Shown here piece by piece: positions 1 to 5,395 of a DNA stretch of 6,521 nt; the first letter of the stretch is position 1; the number at the start of each line of letters is the position of its first letter. Both the position numbers and the translations under genes were made by a program. Origin of the DNA: an uncultured Kineosporia sp. (GTDB lineage: Bacteria > Actinomycetota > Actinomycetes > Actinomycetales > Kineosporiaceae); the NCBI GenBank assembly GCA_937859855.1, contig CALMAR010000171.1, positions 1 through 6,521 on the forward strand. Direction: 5' to 3'. The notes below the pieces were generated by a model. It had not been told where the DNA came from, made no database searches, and saw only the letters and a list, made by a program, of their open reading frames with translations.

Positions 1-40
1 GGCAGGAGGCGAGCGGCCGCACGTTCATGGCTGGGCGCAC

Positions 41-61
41 CCGCCCCGCCATGCGGGGCGG
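41..61. terminator. Perfect 9-bp hairpin, possible terminator
   Basis: CCGCCCCGC and GCGGGGCGG form a perfect 9-bp stem around a 3-nt CAT loop. Read on the plus strand it is followed by CTTT, a weak T tract. It lies about 90 bp beyond the stop codon of the minus-strand creatininase gene, so it could end that operon or a plus-strand transcript entering from the left. The T tract is too short for a convincing intrinsic terminator, but actinomycetes often use hairpins with poor T tracts. No convincing gene is seen in 1-151. Confidence 0.4.
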
Positions 62-151
62 CTTTAAAGACGTACAGAAAGTTGTCGCCGCTCTGAGCTG
101 GGTTGCCGCGTCGTGCGGCACTTCTGGCTGGCGATGCTGGAAGGTCACGCG

Positions 152-877
152 TCAGTCGAGGATGGGAGTCCAGCCCAGGCTGGTGAGTGAACCAGCGGCT
201 AGAGCCGTGAGTGCCGCGACAGCCGCCTTGCCCTTTTCGGGTGTTGCGAGTGAGGGCACACCGATGATGCCGGTCTGGGTGTAGGCGCTCATGCCAAGGG
301 TCAGAAGGTGCTGACGATCGTCGGCTCGATGGTCGGCTTGTTCGTACCCGTCGCGAACCACCTCGGGAAGTGCGTGAAGCAAAATCGACGTCTCTAGTTC
401 ACCGCCGTGCATGTCGGTGTGGCCGTCCGTCTCGATCCCCGCCGCTCTACGAGCTTCGCTCCACTCATCGCCGGTCGGGAAGAGCGCCATGGTTGGACCC
501 TTGGCAGAGGCCTCTTGGACGACATTCGAGAGGACGTAGTTGCCCCCATGGCCGTTGACGATCAAGAGACGGTGGACTCCGCTCAAGCTGAGCGACTCAG
601 CTATGTCCAAGATGAGTGCTCGAAGAGTTCGAGAACTGATGCTGACGGTTCCACGCCAGGCTGCGTGCTCGTGGGAGCAGCTGATGGTGATTGGAGGGAG
701 TAGCAGCAGTTCGTACGTGCTGGCTATCTCAGTCGCGATGAGTCCTGCGATCAAGGCATCTGTGGTGATCGGTAGGTGTGCGCCGTGTTGTTCACAGCTG
801 CCAACGGGTAATACCGCAATCGAGGCGTCTCGCTCGGCTTCCTCTTTCGCGGTATTCGTCGTAAAGAAGGAGCTCAC
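152..877 (-). CDS. Creatininase-family metal-dependent amidohydrolase
   Basis: This 241-aa protein has the length and motifs of the creatininase family, whose members use a two-metal centre to hydrolyse cyclic or linear amides (creatininase, the deformylase ArfB, mycofactocin peptidase MftE). Visible motifs are LPVGSCEQHGAHLPITTD (about residues 23-40), NGHGGN (108-113) and HGGELETS (157-164). By family analogy E29, H31, D40, H110 and E160 are the likely metal ligands. There is no signal peptide or membrane segment, so it should be cytoplasmic. The start is GTG at 877 with Shine-Dalgarno AGAGGA 6 nt upstream, overlapping the stop codon of the regulator gene before it, so the two are probably translated together. 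Leucine 23 is encoded by the rare codon TTA (809-811). The substrate cannot be told from sequence; no mycofactocin precursor or radical-SAM gene is present in the window. Confidence 0.88.
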   Translation of the reverse strand: MSSFFTTNTAKEEAERDASIAVLPVGSCEQHGAHLPITTDALIAGLIATEIASTYELLLLPPITISCSHEHAAWRGTVSISSRTLRALILDIAESLSLSGVHRLLIVNGHGGNYVLSNVVQEASAKGPTMALFPTGDEWSEARRAAGIETDGHTDMHGGELETSILLHALPEVVRDGYEQADHRADDRQHLLTLGMSAYTQTGIIGVPSLATPEKGKAAVAALTALAAGSLTSLGWTPILD

Positions 878-883
878 ACGACG

Positions 884-889
884 TCCTCT
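884..889 (-). promoter_or_regulatory. Shine-Dalgarno of the creatininase gene, overlapping the upstream stop
   Basis: Read on the minus strand, AGAGGA shares its first base with the TGA stop (891-889) of the XRE regulator and sits 6 nt before the GTG start at 877. This placement supports the GTG as the true start and suggests that ribosomes finishing the regulator reinitiate on the creatininase gene. Confidence 0.6.
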
Positions 890-2064
890 CAGGCAGCAGC
901 GGCCACCAAGCCTGCAACTGACGCTCGCAGACTGGCTACCTCTGGGTCACGCGCCCAGCGTACGAGACCAGATCGCAGGAGTTGCAACTCTTGGATGGTG
1001 CGCATGGAGCCAGTCGCAGAGGCGAGTAGCACTGCCTGGTGACCTGTGGTCAGCGCCGTAGACGGGTCACCAGCCAAGGCGTGGCACCGAGCCAGCCGGG
1101 CGAAGGACAGTGCTTTATCCCGTTGGACTGAGTCGGGCCACTCGTTCTTGACGCTCTCGAACATGCTCAGAGCCTTGGAGGGCTTACCGAGCTGGAGCCA
1201 GCAGTTGCCGGCCTCCATGGCAACGTACGAAGCCGTGCAGTAACTGGCGATCTGTGGTGCGTCGGCCTCCTGGCGCTGCACGACGTCCAAAGCCCGGCCA
1301 ATCGAAGCTTCCACTTCAGAGACCTCGCGAAGGCCTGAATACGAGTTGGCCCGCTGCCGGAGAACGGTGGCGTGCAGCTGTGGCGGCAGATGAGGCGCTG
1401 AACGAAGGGCAGCGTCCGCTAGAGCAGCTCCCAGCGCTGCGTCTTGACCATCGGTCGCGATGTTGCTTTTCCGCATGAGCAGGTGGACCTGGAGTAACGG
1501 GTCAGTCAATTCAGTGGCTAAATCCCGTGCTCGATCGGTGTACGTCATAGCGTCTTGAACACGGCCGAGATCCTGAAGAAGCCAGCCTGCGAACTCGTGG
1601 TAACGGCAGGCCATTTCCAAGATAGCTGGACGCATCGGTCCCCGTGCCTCTTTGGCCACTTGGCCAAGTGATTTGGCCTGCTCGCGAACAACGCCAATCA
1701 ACAATCGGGGGCCTAGCAGGTTATCGGCCCGGGCGTGCTCAATAAGCATTTGATCGAAGTACTTGACTGCCTCCGTAGAAAAAAAGGAGCGGTCAGAAAT
1801 TTGGTAGCTAACCAGGGCCGGTTCTGGAAATCCAAGTTCGGCATTTGTTTTTCCATAAACTAAACGAAATAGCCTTCGGTAATCCTCTCCAGGTGTCTTG
1901 TGACCGTTCTCCCAGCGTGTGAGCTGGGTCTTGAGGGAAGCCGTTTCGGGAAGGTGCATGTCTAGGCCTGGCGCAGCGGCCTTCATCGCAACGATCAAGC
2001 GACCCTGTGACCAGCGCTCCTGCAGCCTGGCGGCCTGAAGCAAGGTGCCTGCATTTTCCGTCAC
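889..2064 (-). CDS. XRE-family regulator with TPR-like C-terminal region
   Basis: This 391-aa protein looks like the large Streptomyces regulators with an N-terminal helix-turn-helix and a helical repeat sensor region. Residues about 15-80 (ERWSQGRLIVAM, SLKTQLTRWENGHKTPGEDYRRLF, VYGKTNAELGF) form the XRE-type DNA-binding domain. Residues about 95-390 are Ala/Leu-rich amphipathic helices of TPR character, for example LAGWLLQDLGRVQDAMTYTDRA-like and CWLQLGKPSKALSMFE segments. The reading frame runs open to 2277, but I chose GTG at 2064 because GGAAGG lies 8 nt upstream and the HTH begins soon after; a longer start would overlap the divergent gene at 2240. GTG at 2073 is a weaker alternative. 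Leucines 68, 182 and 190 use the rare codon TTA. It heads the creatininase operon and is divergent from the transfer genes, so it may regulate either or itself; its ligand is unknown. Confidence 0.85.
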   Translation of the reverse strand: MTENAGTLLQAARLQERWSQGRLIVAMKAAAPGLDMHLPETASLKTQLTRWENGHKTPGEDYRRLFRLVYGKTNAELGFPEPALVSYQISDRSFFSTEAVKYFDQMLIEHARADNLLGPRLLIGVVREQAKSLGQVAKEARGPMRPAILEMACRYHEFAGWLLQDLGRVQDAMTYTDRARDLATELTDPLLQVHLLMRKSNIATDGQDAALGAALADAALRSAPHLPPQLHATVLRQRANSYSGLREVSEVEASIGRALDVVQRQEADAPQIASYCTASYVAMEAGNCWLQLGKPSKALSMFESVKNEWPDSVQRDKALSFARLARCHALAGDPSTALTTGHQAVLLASATGSMRTIQELQLLRSGLVRWARDPEVASLRASVAGLVAAAA

Positions 2065-2134
2065 TGGCCCCACCTTCCGTGTCGTCTCATCATGCCCTGA
2101 GGCACCGACGATCTGCAGGGGCAACACGTCTGCA

Positions 2135-2150
2135 TGTTCCCTGGTGTTCC
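2135..2150. repeat. TGTTCC direct repeat on a 10-bp period
   Basis: TGTTCC occurs twice with CTGG between, so the copies lie on the same DNA face. This is a plausible pair of half-sites for a regulator such as the adjacent XRE protein. Two 6-bp copies could arise by chance. Confidence 0.35.
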
Positions 2151-2195
2151 TCTCTGTCGGCTCCCTGAAACGTCTCCAACCGCTTTTCCTGGAAT

Positions 2196-2210
2196 CACAC
2201 GCCGAGTGTG
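2196..2210. promoter_or_regulatory. Short inverted repeat upstream of the plus-strand operon
   Basis: CACAC and GTGTG arms flank GCCGA, 29 nt before ATG 2240. The position would suit an operator overlapping the promoter or early leader of the plus-strand genes. The arms are only 5 bp, so support is weak. Confidence 0.3.
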
Positions 2211-2239
2211 CGTGGTCACTGGAGAAGGAGTTGAGGGTC

Positions 2240-2563
2240 ATGAAGTTGTTTCTGGATATCTCGCAGACGCAGTTCACGGTGACGCGTGAGGTGGGCGAGA
2301 AGGTCGATGAGAACGGCCGTCAGAAGACGCAGCGGAACACCAATGAGCCGCTCTGGCAAGTTCAGTTGATGGCGCTCGACGCGTCGGGTGGCGAGATGCT
2401 CAACGTGACTGTGGCGGGGGCTCCGCCGAAGGTCTCGGTTGGGCAGGCCGTGGTCCCGGTCGGGCTGGAGGCCATCCCCTGGGCTCAGGGCACGCGGAAT
2501 GGTGTCGCTTTCCGGGCTGTGTCGCTGAACACGACGGCCGCAGTGAAGTCGGCTGCCGCATGA
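2240..2563 (+). CDS. Small Pra/SCO3933-like regulatory protein
   Basis: This 107-aa protein resembles, from memory, small proteins of actinobacterial integrative elements annotated as Pra-like (activator of replication, integration and excision in pSAM2) or SCO3933-family regulatory protein. The recognisable parts are NEPLWQVQLMALD (about 35-47) and the beta-rich stretch VSVGQAVVPVGLEAIPW..GTRNGVAFRAVSL (66-96). The alternating beta pattern is compatible with an OB-like fold, which is my inference. ATG 2240 is chosen over upstream in-frame codons because GAAGGAG is 9 nt before it and upstream residues do not look like this family. Its stop overlaps the next start as ATGA. As the first gene of the plus-strand set and divergent from an XRE regulator, it sits where an element's control gene would be expected. 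Confidence 0.7.
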   Translation: MKLFLDISQTQFTVTREVGEKVDENGRQKTQRNTNEPLWQVQLMALDASGGEMLNVTVAGAPPKVSVGQAVVPVGLEAIPWAQGTRNGVAFRAVSLNTTAAVKSAAA

Positions 2564-3009
2564 TCACCTCGCACGTCGATGACGTGACCAGGCGGGAGAA
2601 CGAGTCAGATCAGGGAACGGGTTCACCGGCGGGTGTTTCTGCCTCCCCGGGGATCGAACGGGTGTCAGGGCTGATGCAGTCCGAGCCTGGCCTGTGGGTC
2701 AGCGGAGTGCACGTCTCGTTCACAGACTGTGGCGGCGCTGAAGTCAGCGTCCATCACGCCGCGTTTCAGCTGGTTCAGGCGATGACCAGCCTGCTGGGGG
2801 TCGCCTCCGTGCCGGGCAAGGTCTGCCTGCTGGATGTCGACGGTGTCCCCGTGATCGCGGCCAGCTTCGCCGAGAGCGCGGATGCGACGGACGGCGGGAT
2901 CGAAGTCGTCTGGTTCACCGACCCCGTCTCAGCCCAGCAGATCCTGGGACCGGCCGTGTCAGCCCTGCTCTCACCCGTGAAGGGGGCGGCAGGACGGCTG
3001 ACTTGCTGA
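2560..3009 (+). CDS. Hypothetical protein, transfer-element cluster
   Basis: I do not recognise this 149-aa protein. The first 35 or so residues are polar and probably disordered. Residues about 45-140 read as a compact alpha/beta domain: GLWVSGVHVSFTDCG, a helix HHAAFQLVQAMTSLLG, strands VCLLDVDGVPVIAASFA and GIEVVWFTD, then a helix PVSAQQILGPAVSALLSPV. It has no transmembrane segment or signal peptide. The start overlaps the stop of the 2240 gene (ATGA) and lacks a strong Shine-Dalgarno of its own, so it is probably made by translational coupling. A strong hairpin follows 4 nt after its stop, suggesting that the 2240-3009 pair forms its own transcript or is attenuated there. Confidence 0.7.
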   Translation: MITSHVDDVTRRENESDQGTGSPAGVSASPGIERVSGLMQSEPGLWVSGVHVSFTDCGGAEVSVHHAAFQLVQAMTSLLGVASVPGKVCLLDVDGVPVIAASFAESADATDGGIEVVWFTDPVSAQQILGPAVSALLSPVKGAAGRLTC

Positions 3010-3013
3010 GCGA

Positions 3014-3055
3014 GTCTGCCCCCAGGCCTGGCGTCCAAACCGCCTGGGGGCGGAC
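3014..3055 (+). terminator. Strong hairpin after the first two plus-strand genes
   Basis: GTCTGCCCCCAGGC (3014-3027) pairs with GCCTGGGGGCGGAC (3042-3055) over 14 positions with a single G-T wobble, around a 14-nt loop. It starts 4 nt after the stop of the 2560 gene. There is no T tract, so it may be an actinomycete-style T-less terminator, an attenuator or an mRNA-stabilising 3' end. It separates the control genes from the translocase genes. Confidence 0.6.
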
Positions 3056-3086
3056 TTCACCACTTCACATCCGATTCAACCCTCAT

Positions 3087-3102
3087 GGAGAGAGGGGAGG
3101 GG
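3087..3102 (+). promoter_or_regulatory. Purine-rich ribosome binding site for a TTG start
   Basis: A 16-base run of only A and G, ending AGGGGAGGGG, lies 6 nt before TTG 3109. An in-frame TGA at 3103-3105 excludes any earlier start in this frame, so the unusual TTG is the first possible start, and the very strong Shine-Dalgarno supports it. The purine run also sits inside a 6-codon mini-ORF starting at ATG 3085. Confidence 0.6.
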
Positions 3103-3108
3103 TGAACC

Positions 3109-4011
3109 TTGTCTAAGTCTAGGAGTGCCAGCGGCTTCACCGGTATGGGTGGAGGCGTCGTGGGTGACCCGCGCGTGTTCGGGTTCCGCCCGCACCGGGC
3201 CTGGTGGGCGCAAGCCCTGGTCACGGTATGGCGGTGGGCCTTCGAAATCCTGTGCCTGATCGCCCTGCTCTCGGTGATGCACCGGCTCGACGAGTCGTTC
3301 GGCATCACGCCCACGGTGTTCTGGCTCGCGATCTGGGTCAGCGTGATCGTGCTGCTGATCGTCCCGGTCACCCGGGACGCAGTGCTGGGAGTGTTCTGGG
3401 TGTTCGTGACCCGCCACCGGCTGCGGACCTTCTTCGTGGAGGCCCGCGTGTTCAACCGGTCCGGGAAACTGCCCTGGGTCCTGTCCGCCCGCCCGACAGC
3501 GGTGGGTGAGCGGTGCTGGGTGTGGCTGATGCCCGGCCTGTCGATCCACGACTTCGAGAACGCGGCCGAGCAGATCGCCACCGCCACCTGGGCCAGAACC
3601 GCCCGGGTGGAACGCCACGTCCGCAACGGGTCACTGATCCGGGTCGACGTGGTCCGGCGTGACCCCCTCACCGCGAGGGGAGCACTGGCCTCCGTCCTCA
3701 TCCCCCCGGCTTCGGCCGAGGAGAAGAGGGCCGCCGACATCACGGCGTATCCAGGGTCAGACACCCCCGCATCAACAGCAGCAGCAGCGAACTCAGCTGG
3801 TTCAGCTGGTTCAGCGGGGTTGCTGCGTCTGCCGCGCCGGGTCATCGATCTCACCACCAGCACCACCCCGGCTGCCACGCCGCAGTCACCTCCCGCCTCC
3901 CGGCGGGCACCATCCCGGCCATCGATGCCGGGTCCCGCGCCAGCCTCTGGCGCGCAAGATTCCCCGCGTTCGCGGGGTGCAGGCGGAGAAGACGTCAGCG
4001 ACTACCTCTGA
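3109..4011 (+). CDS. Membrane-anchor half of an FtsK/TraB-like transfer protein
   Basis: This 300-aa protein matches what is usually the N-terminal half of actinobacterial FtsK-like transfer proteins, ahead of the ATPase. Two transmembrane helices are visible (about 44-61, FEILCLIALLSVM; 68-87, VFWLAIWVSVIVLLIVPV). A conserved-looking domain follows at about 91-187: VFVTRHRLRTFFVEARVFNRSGKLPWVL, PTAVGERCWVWLMPGLSIHDFENAAEQIATATWARTARVERH and IRVDVVRRDPL. Residues 195-300 are a disordered Ala/Ser/Pro tail with three SAG repeats and an acidic end, GEDVSDYL. There is no Walker motif; the ATPase is encoded separately at 4511. The likely role is to tether or assemble the DNA pump at the membrane during mycelial transfer. 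The tail's coding DNA holds four consecutive hairpins. It starts at TTG. Confidence 0.78.
   Translation: MSKSRSASGFTGMGGGVVGDPRVFGFRPHRAWWAQALVTVWRWAFEILCLIALLSVMHRLDESFGITPTVFWLAIWVSVIVLLIVPVTRDAVLGVFWVFVTRHRLRTFFVEARVFNRSGKLPWVLSARPTAVGERCWVWLMPGLSIHDFENAAEQIATATWARTARVERHVRNGSLIRVDVVRRDPLTARGALASVLIPPASAEEKRAADITAYPGSDTPASTAAAANSAGSAGSAGLLRLPRRVIDLTTSTTPAATPQSPPASRRAPSRPSMPGPAPASGAQDSPRSRGAGGEDVSDYL
3793..3819 (+). repeat. Tandem 9-bp repeat coding for SAG units
   Basis: TCAGCTGGT occurs twice in tandem (3793-3801, 3802-3810), followed by a degenerate third unit TCAGCGGGG. It encodes Ser-Ala-Gly three times (residues 229-237) in the disordered tail of the membrane-anchor protein. Repeats like this can change copy number by slippage, so linker length may vary between strains. 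Confidence 0.6.
3892..3977. repeat. Four consecutive hairpins in the 3' end of the anchor gene
   Basis: Within 86 bp there are four perfect inverted repeats: CCCGCC/GGCGGG (3892-3907, 4-nt loop), CCCGGC/GCCGGG (3914-3932, 7-nt loop), CGCGCCAG/CTGGCGCG (3936-3954, 3-nt loop) and CCCCGCG/CGCGGGG (3962-3977). They lie inside the coding sequence for the disordered tail, where protein constraint is low. They could act as mRNA structure between the anchor and motor genes or as a DNA site for transfer or replication. GC-rich, low-complexity DNA makes some such pairing expected by chance. Confidence 0.5.
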
Positions 4012-4274
4012 CCAGCCATACCGGCTGAGCCGAGTCGCATGAGGCGTTTCCGCCTGACCGTACCGGGCTGACCGCCCGGGCCGCGCACCCCGTTGGGAGC
4101 CCCCTTCGAGTACGCGGCCCGGTGCGGGTCAGTTCACCGTCACCGACCCGTGACCGGCCCTACCGGCCAATTACTCATCCCACTGAGACGGGCTGCGCTG
4201 CAGCGCGTCCCCGCCCGCTGCCACCCGGCAGCCCCGGGCCTCCCATCCCATGTACGTAAACGAGAGGCACCACC
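4012..4274. other. 263-bp gap between anchor and motor genes, rich in inverted repeats
   Basis: I see no convincing gene here. The gap holds AGGCG/CGCCT (4042-4055), CCGGGC/GCCCGG (4063-4079), CGGGTC/GACCCG (4125-4150, 14-nt loop), a 12-bp perfect palindrome GCGCTGCAGCGC (4195-4206) and GCTGCC/GGCAGC (4217-4232). CTGACCG is repeated at 4054 and 4068, and ACCGGCC at 4153 and 4162. It continues the hairpin run at the end of the preceding gene. Candidate roles are a cis-acting transfer site, a replication origin, or a structured leader for the 4275 operon. I did not find repeats of GACCCGGA, the TraB-binding octamer described for pSVH1. Confidence 0.4.
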
Positions 4275-4514
4275 ATGAACACAGTCAGTCAGGCCGCCGA
4301 GTGGGCGGCTGATCACACCATCCTGCTGATGGCCGTCACCGCCGCCTACGGGTTTCTGGTCGCAGCGTTCACCCGCCAAGCGAACGCCCGGCTGGCCCGG
4401 AAGGTCACGGCGTGGAACACCCGCGCCACGGCACTCCAGGCCCAGCACATTCACCAGGACCACAACGCCCGGCAGGAAGTTGCGCCGGTCCATGTTCATG
4501 AGCGGCAGAGGTGA
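4275..4514 (+). CDS. Small single-TM protein upstream of the transfer ATPase
   Basis: This 79-aa protein has one predicted transmembrane helix (about 15-33, TILLMAVTAAYGFLVAAF), a basic stretch after it (RQANARLARKV) that favours a cytoplasmic C-terminus, and a His-rich tail with H58, H60, H63, H73 and H75. ATG 4275 has GAGAGG 7 nt upstream. Its stop overlaps the GTG start of the ATPase gene (GTGA). I do not recognise the family. Its place directly before a soluble motor lacking its own membrane segment suggests a partner or small spread-type protein, by inference. The His-rich tail might bind metal. Confidence 0.68.
   Translation: MNTVSQAAEWAADHTILLMAVTAAYGFLVAAFTRQANARLARKVTAWNTRATALQAQHIHQDHNARQEVAPVHVHERQR
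4462..4475 (+). repeat. 14-bp direct repeat, copy 1
   Basis: ACAACGCCCGGCAG here recurs exactly at 5432-5445, on the other side of the ATPase gene. It encodes HNARQ in the small TM protein. Recombination between the copies would delete the motor gene, but an exact 14-mer could be chance in GC-rich DNA. Confidence 0.4.
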
Positions 4515-5395
4515 GCCGCATGGGCACCCTGATCCGGTCAGCATTCGGCGACCCAGACGACCCCGATAAGAGGAAGAACCAGAAGTACCGAACGGTGCCG
4601 GTGGCTGGCCTGTCCATCTTTGACCCGGTGTTCCTGGGGATCACCGAGGACGGCGCCCATCTGCGGGTCGAACTCGCGTATCACAACCTCCTGGTCGCCG
4701 GTGAACCCGGTGCGGGGAAAAGCGTTCTGCTGCAGAACATCCTCGGCCACGCGTCGCAATGCTGCGACGTGCAGCTGTGGCTGTTCGACGGGAAGCGGCT
4801 GGAACTGGGTATGTGGACCCGGGCCGCTGACGTGTTCGTCGGCCCGAATCTGGGTCAGGCGATCCAGGCACTTCGGTTCCTGCAGGAAGAGATCGACCGG
4901 CGTACCGAGGTCATGCTTTGCCACGGCATCCGGAAGATCGAACCCCACCACCAGGCCGACATGATCCTCGTCGTCCTGGACGAGCTGGCCTACTACTCCG
5001 CCACCATCGGAGACGACAACCAGCGCAAGGACTTCATCGCGTCCCTGCGTGATGTCGTCGCCAGAGGCCGGTCCGTGGGGATCATCGTCGTGGCCGCGAC
5101 CCAGCGGCCATCCGCCGACATCGTCCCCACCTCATTACGGGACATCTTCGGATACCGGTGCGCGTTCCGGTGCACCACCGACGTCTCCTCCGACATCGTC
5201 CTCGGGTTCGGGTGGGCATCACAAGGCTACTCAGCGTTCTCCATCGCCCCAGAAGACCGGGGCGTGGGCTGGCTCCTGGCCGAAGGCGGCATCCCGAAAC
5301 GGTTCCGGTCGGCCTACCTGTCCGATGACCACATCCGCTACCTCGTCGCCCGCGCCCTCGACATCAGGGCCGGCCGCGCCGGAGGTGCCGCATGA
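4511..5395 (+). CDS. FtsK/SpoIIIE (TraB-type) DNA translocase, ATPase core
   Basis: This 294-aa protein is a RecA-fold motor of the FtsK/SpoIIIE/TraB family, which pumps double-stranded DNA between actinomycete hyphae. Walker A is GEPGAGKS (64-71), Walker B is MILVVLDELAYY (151-162, D157 and E158), and ATQRPSADIVPTSLRDIFGYRCAFRC (196-221) is the conserved region after Walker B. The LFDGKRLELGMW and GVGWLLAEGG segments are typical of actinobacterial element-encoded members. It lacks N-terminal membrane helices and a recognisable C-terminal winged-helix DNA-recognition domain, both present in full-length TraB; the anchor-like part is the separate gene at 3109. GTG 4511 overlaps the previous stop, but ATG 4520 is better placed behind AGAGGTG (4506-4512) and may be the real start. 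L209, in the conserved PTSLRD motif, is a TTA codon (5135-5137). Its stop overlaps the next ATG. Confidence 0.9.
   Translation: MSRMGTLIRSAFGDPDDPDKRKNQKYRTVPVAGLSIFDPVFLGITEDGAHLRVELAYHNLLVAGEPGAGKSVLLQNILGHASQCCDVQLWLFDGKRLELGMWTRAADVFVGPNLGQAIQALRFLQEEIDRRTEVMLCHGIRKIEPHHQADMILVVLDELAYYSATIGDDNQRKDFIASLRDVVARGRSVGIIVVAATQRPSADIVPTSLRDIFGYRCAFRCTTDVSSDIVLGFGWASQGYSAFSIAPEDRGVGWLLAEGGIPKRFRSAYLSDDHIRYLVARALDIRAGRAGGAA

Larger units (their letters stand above)
2065..2239. promoter_or_regulatory. Divergent promoter/operator region
   Basis: This 175-bp gap separates the minus-strand regulator start (2064) from the first plus-strand gene (2240), so it must hold the promoters for both directions. 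I see no convincing consensus -35/-10 pair on either strand. Two operator-like elements stand out: TGTTCC at 2135-2140 repeated at 2145-2150, one helical turn apart, and CACAC-GCCGA-GTGTG at 2196-2210, 29 nt before the plus-strand start. On the plus strand, GAAGGAG (2224-2230) is a good Shine-Dalgarno for ATG 2240. Confidence 0.55.

Noticed and set aside
1..28. Possible start of a minus-strand gene (ATG at 28) downstream of the creatininase gene
   Set aside because: Only nine codons are in the window, the ribosome site is unconvincing, and a hairpin lies just upstream; too little to call.
27..284. 85-codon plus-strand frame at the left edge
   Set aside because: More than half of it lies opposite the well-supported creatininase gene, and it shows no family features; it is probably an antisense shadow.
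2065..2277. N-terminal extension of the XRE regulator to 2277
   Set aside because: It would cover the whole divergent promoter region and the start of the 2240 gene. The added residues do not resemble an XRE protein, and GTG 2064 has a good Shine-Dalgarno.
3057..3878. Long minus-strand frames opposite the membrane-anchor gene
   Set aside because: These are antisense frames typical of GC-rich DNA. The plus-strand protein has clear TM helices, a recognisable domain and a strong ribosome site, while the opposite frames have an Arg/Ser-rich composition without motifs.
3955..3982. Resemblance of the CCCCGCGTTCGCGGGG hairpin to a type I-E CRISPR repeat core
   Set aside because: There is only one copy, with no regularly spaced repeats or spacers nearby and no cas gene in the window. 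It lies inside a coding sequence and belongs to a run of unrelated hairpins.
4093..4278. 61-codon plus-strand frame ending in an ATGA overlap with the 4275 gene
   Set aside because: It begins at TTG without a clear Shine-Dalgarno, has mixed codon use (TTA, AGA, CGA) and looks like no known protein. The gap is better described as structured non-coding DNA, although a small peptide cannot be excluded.
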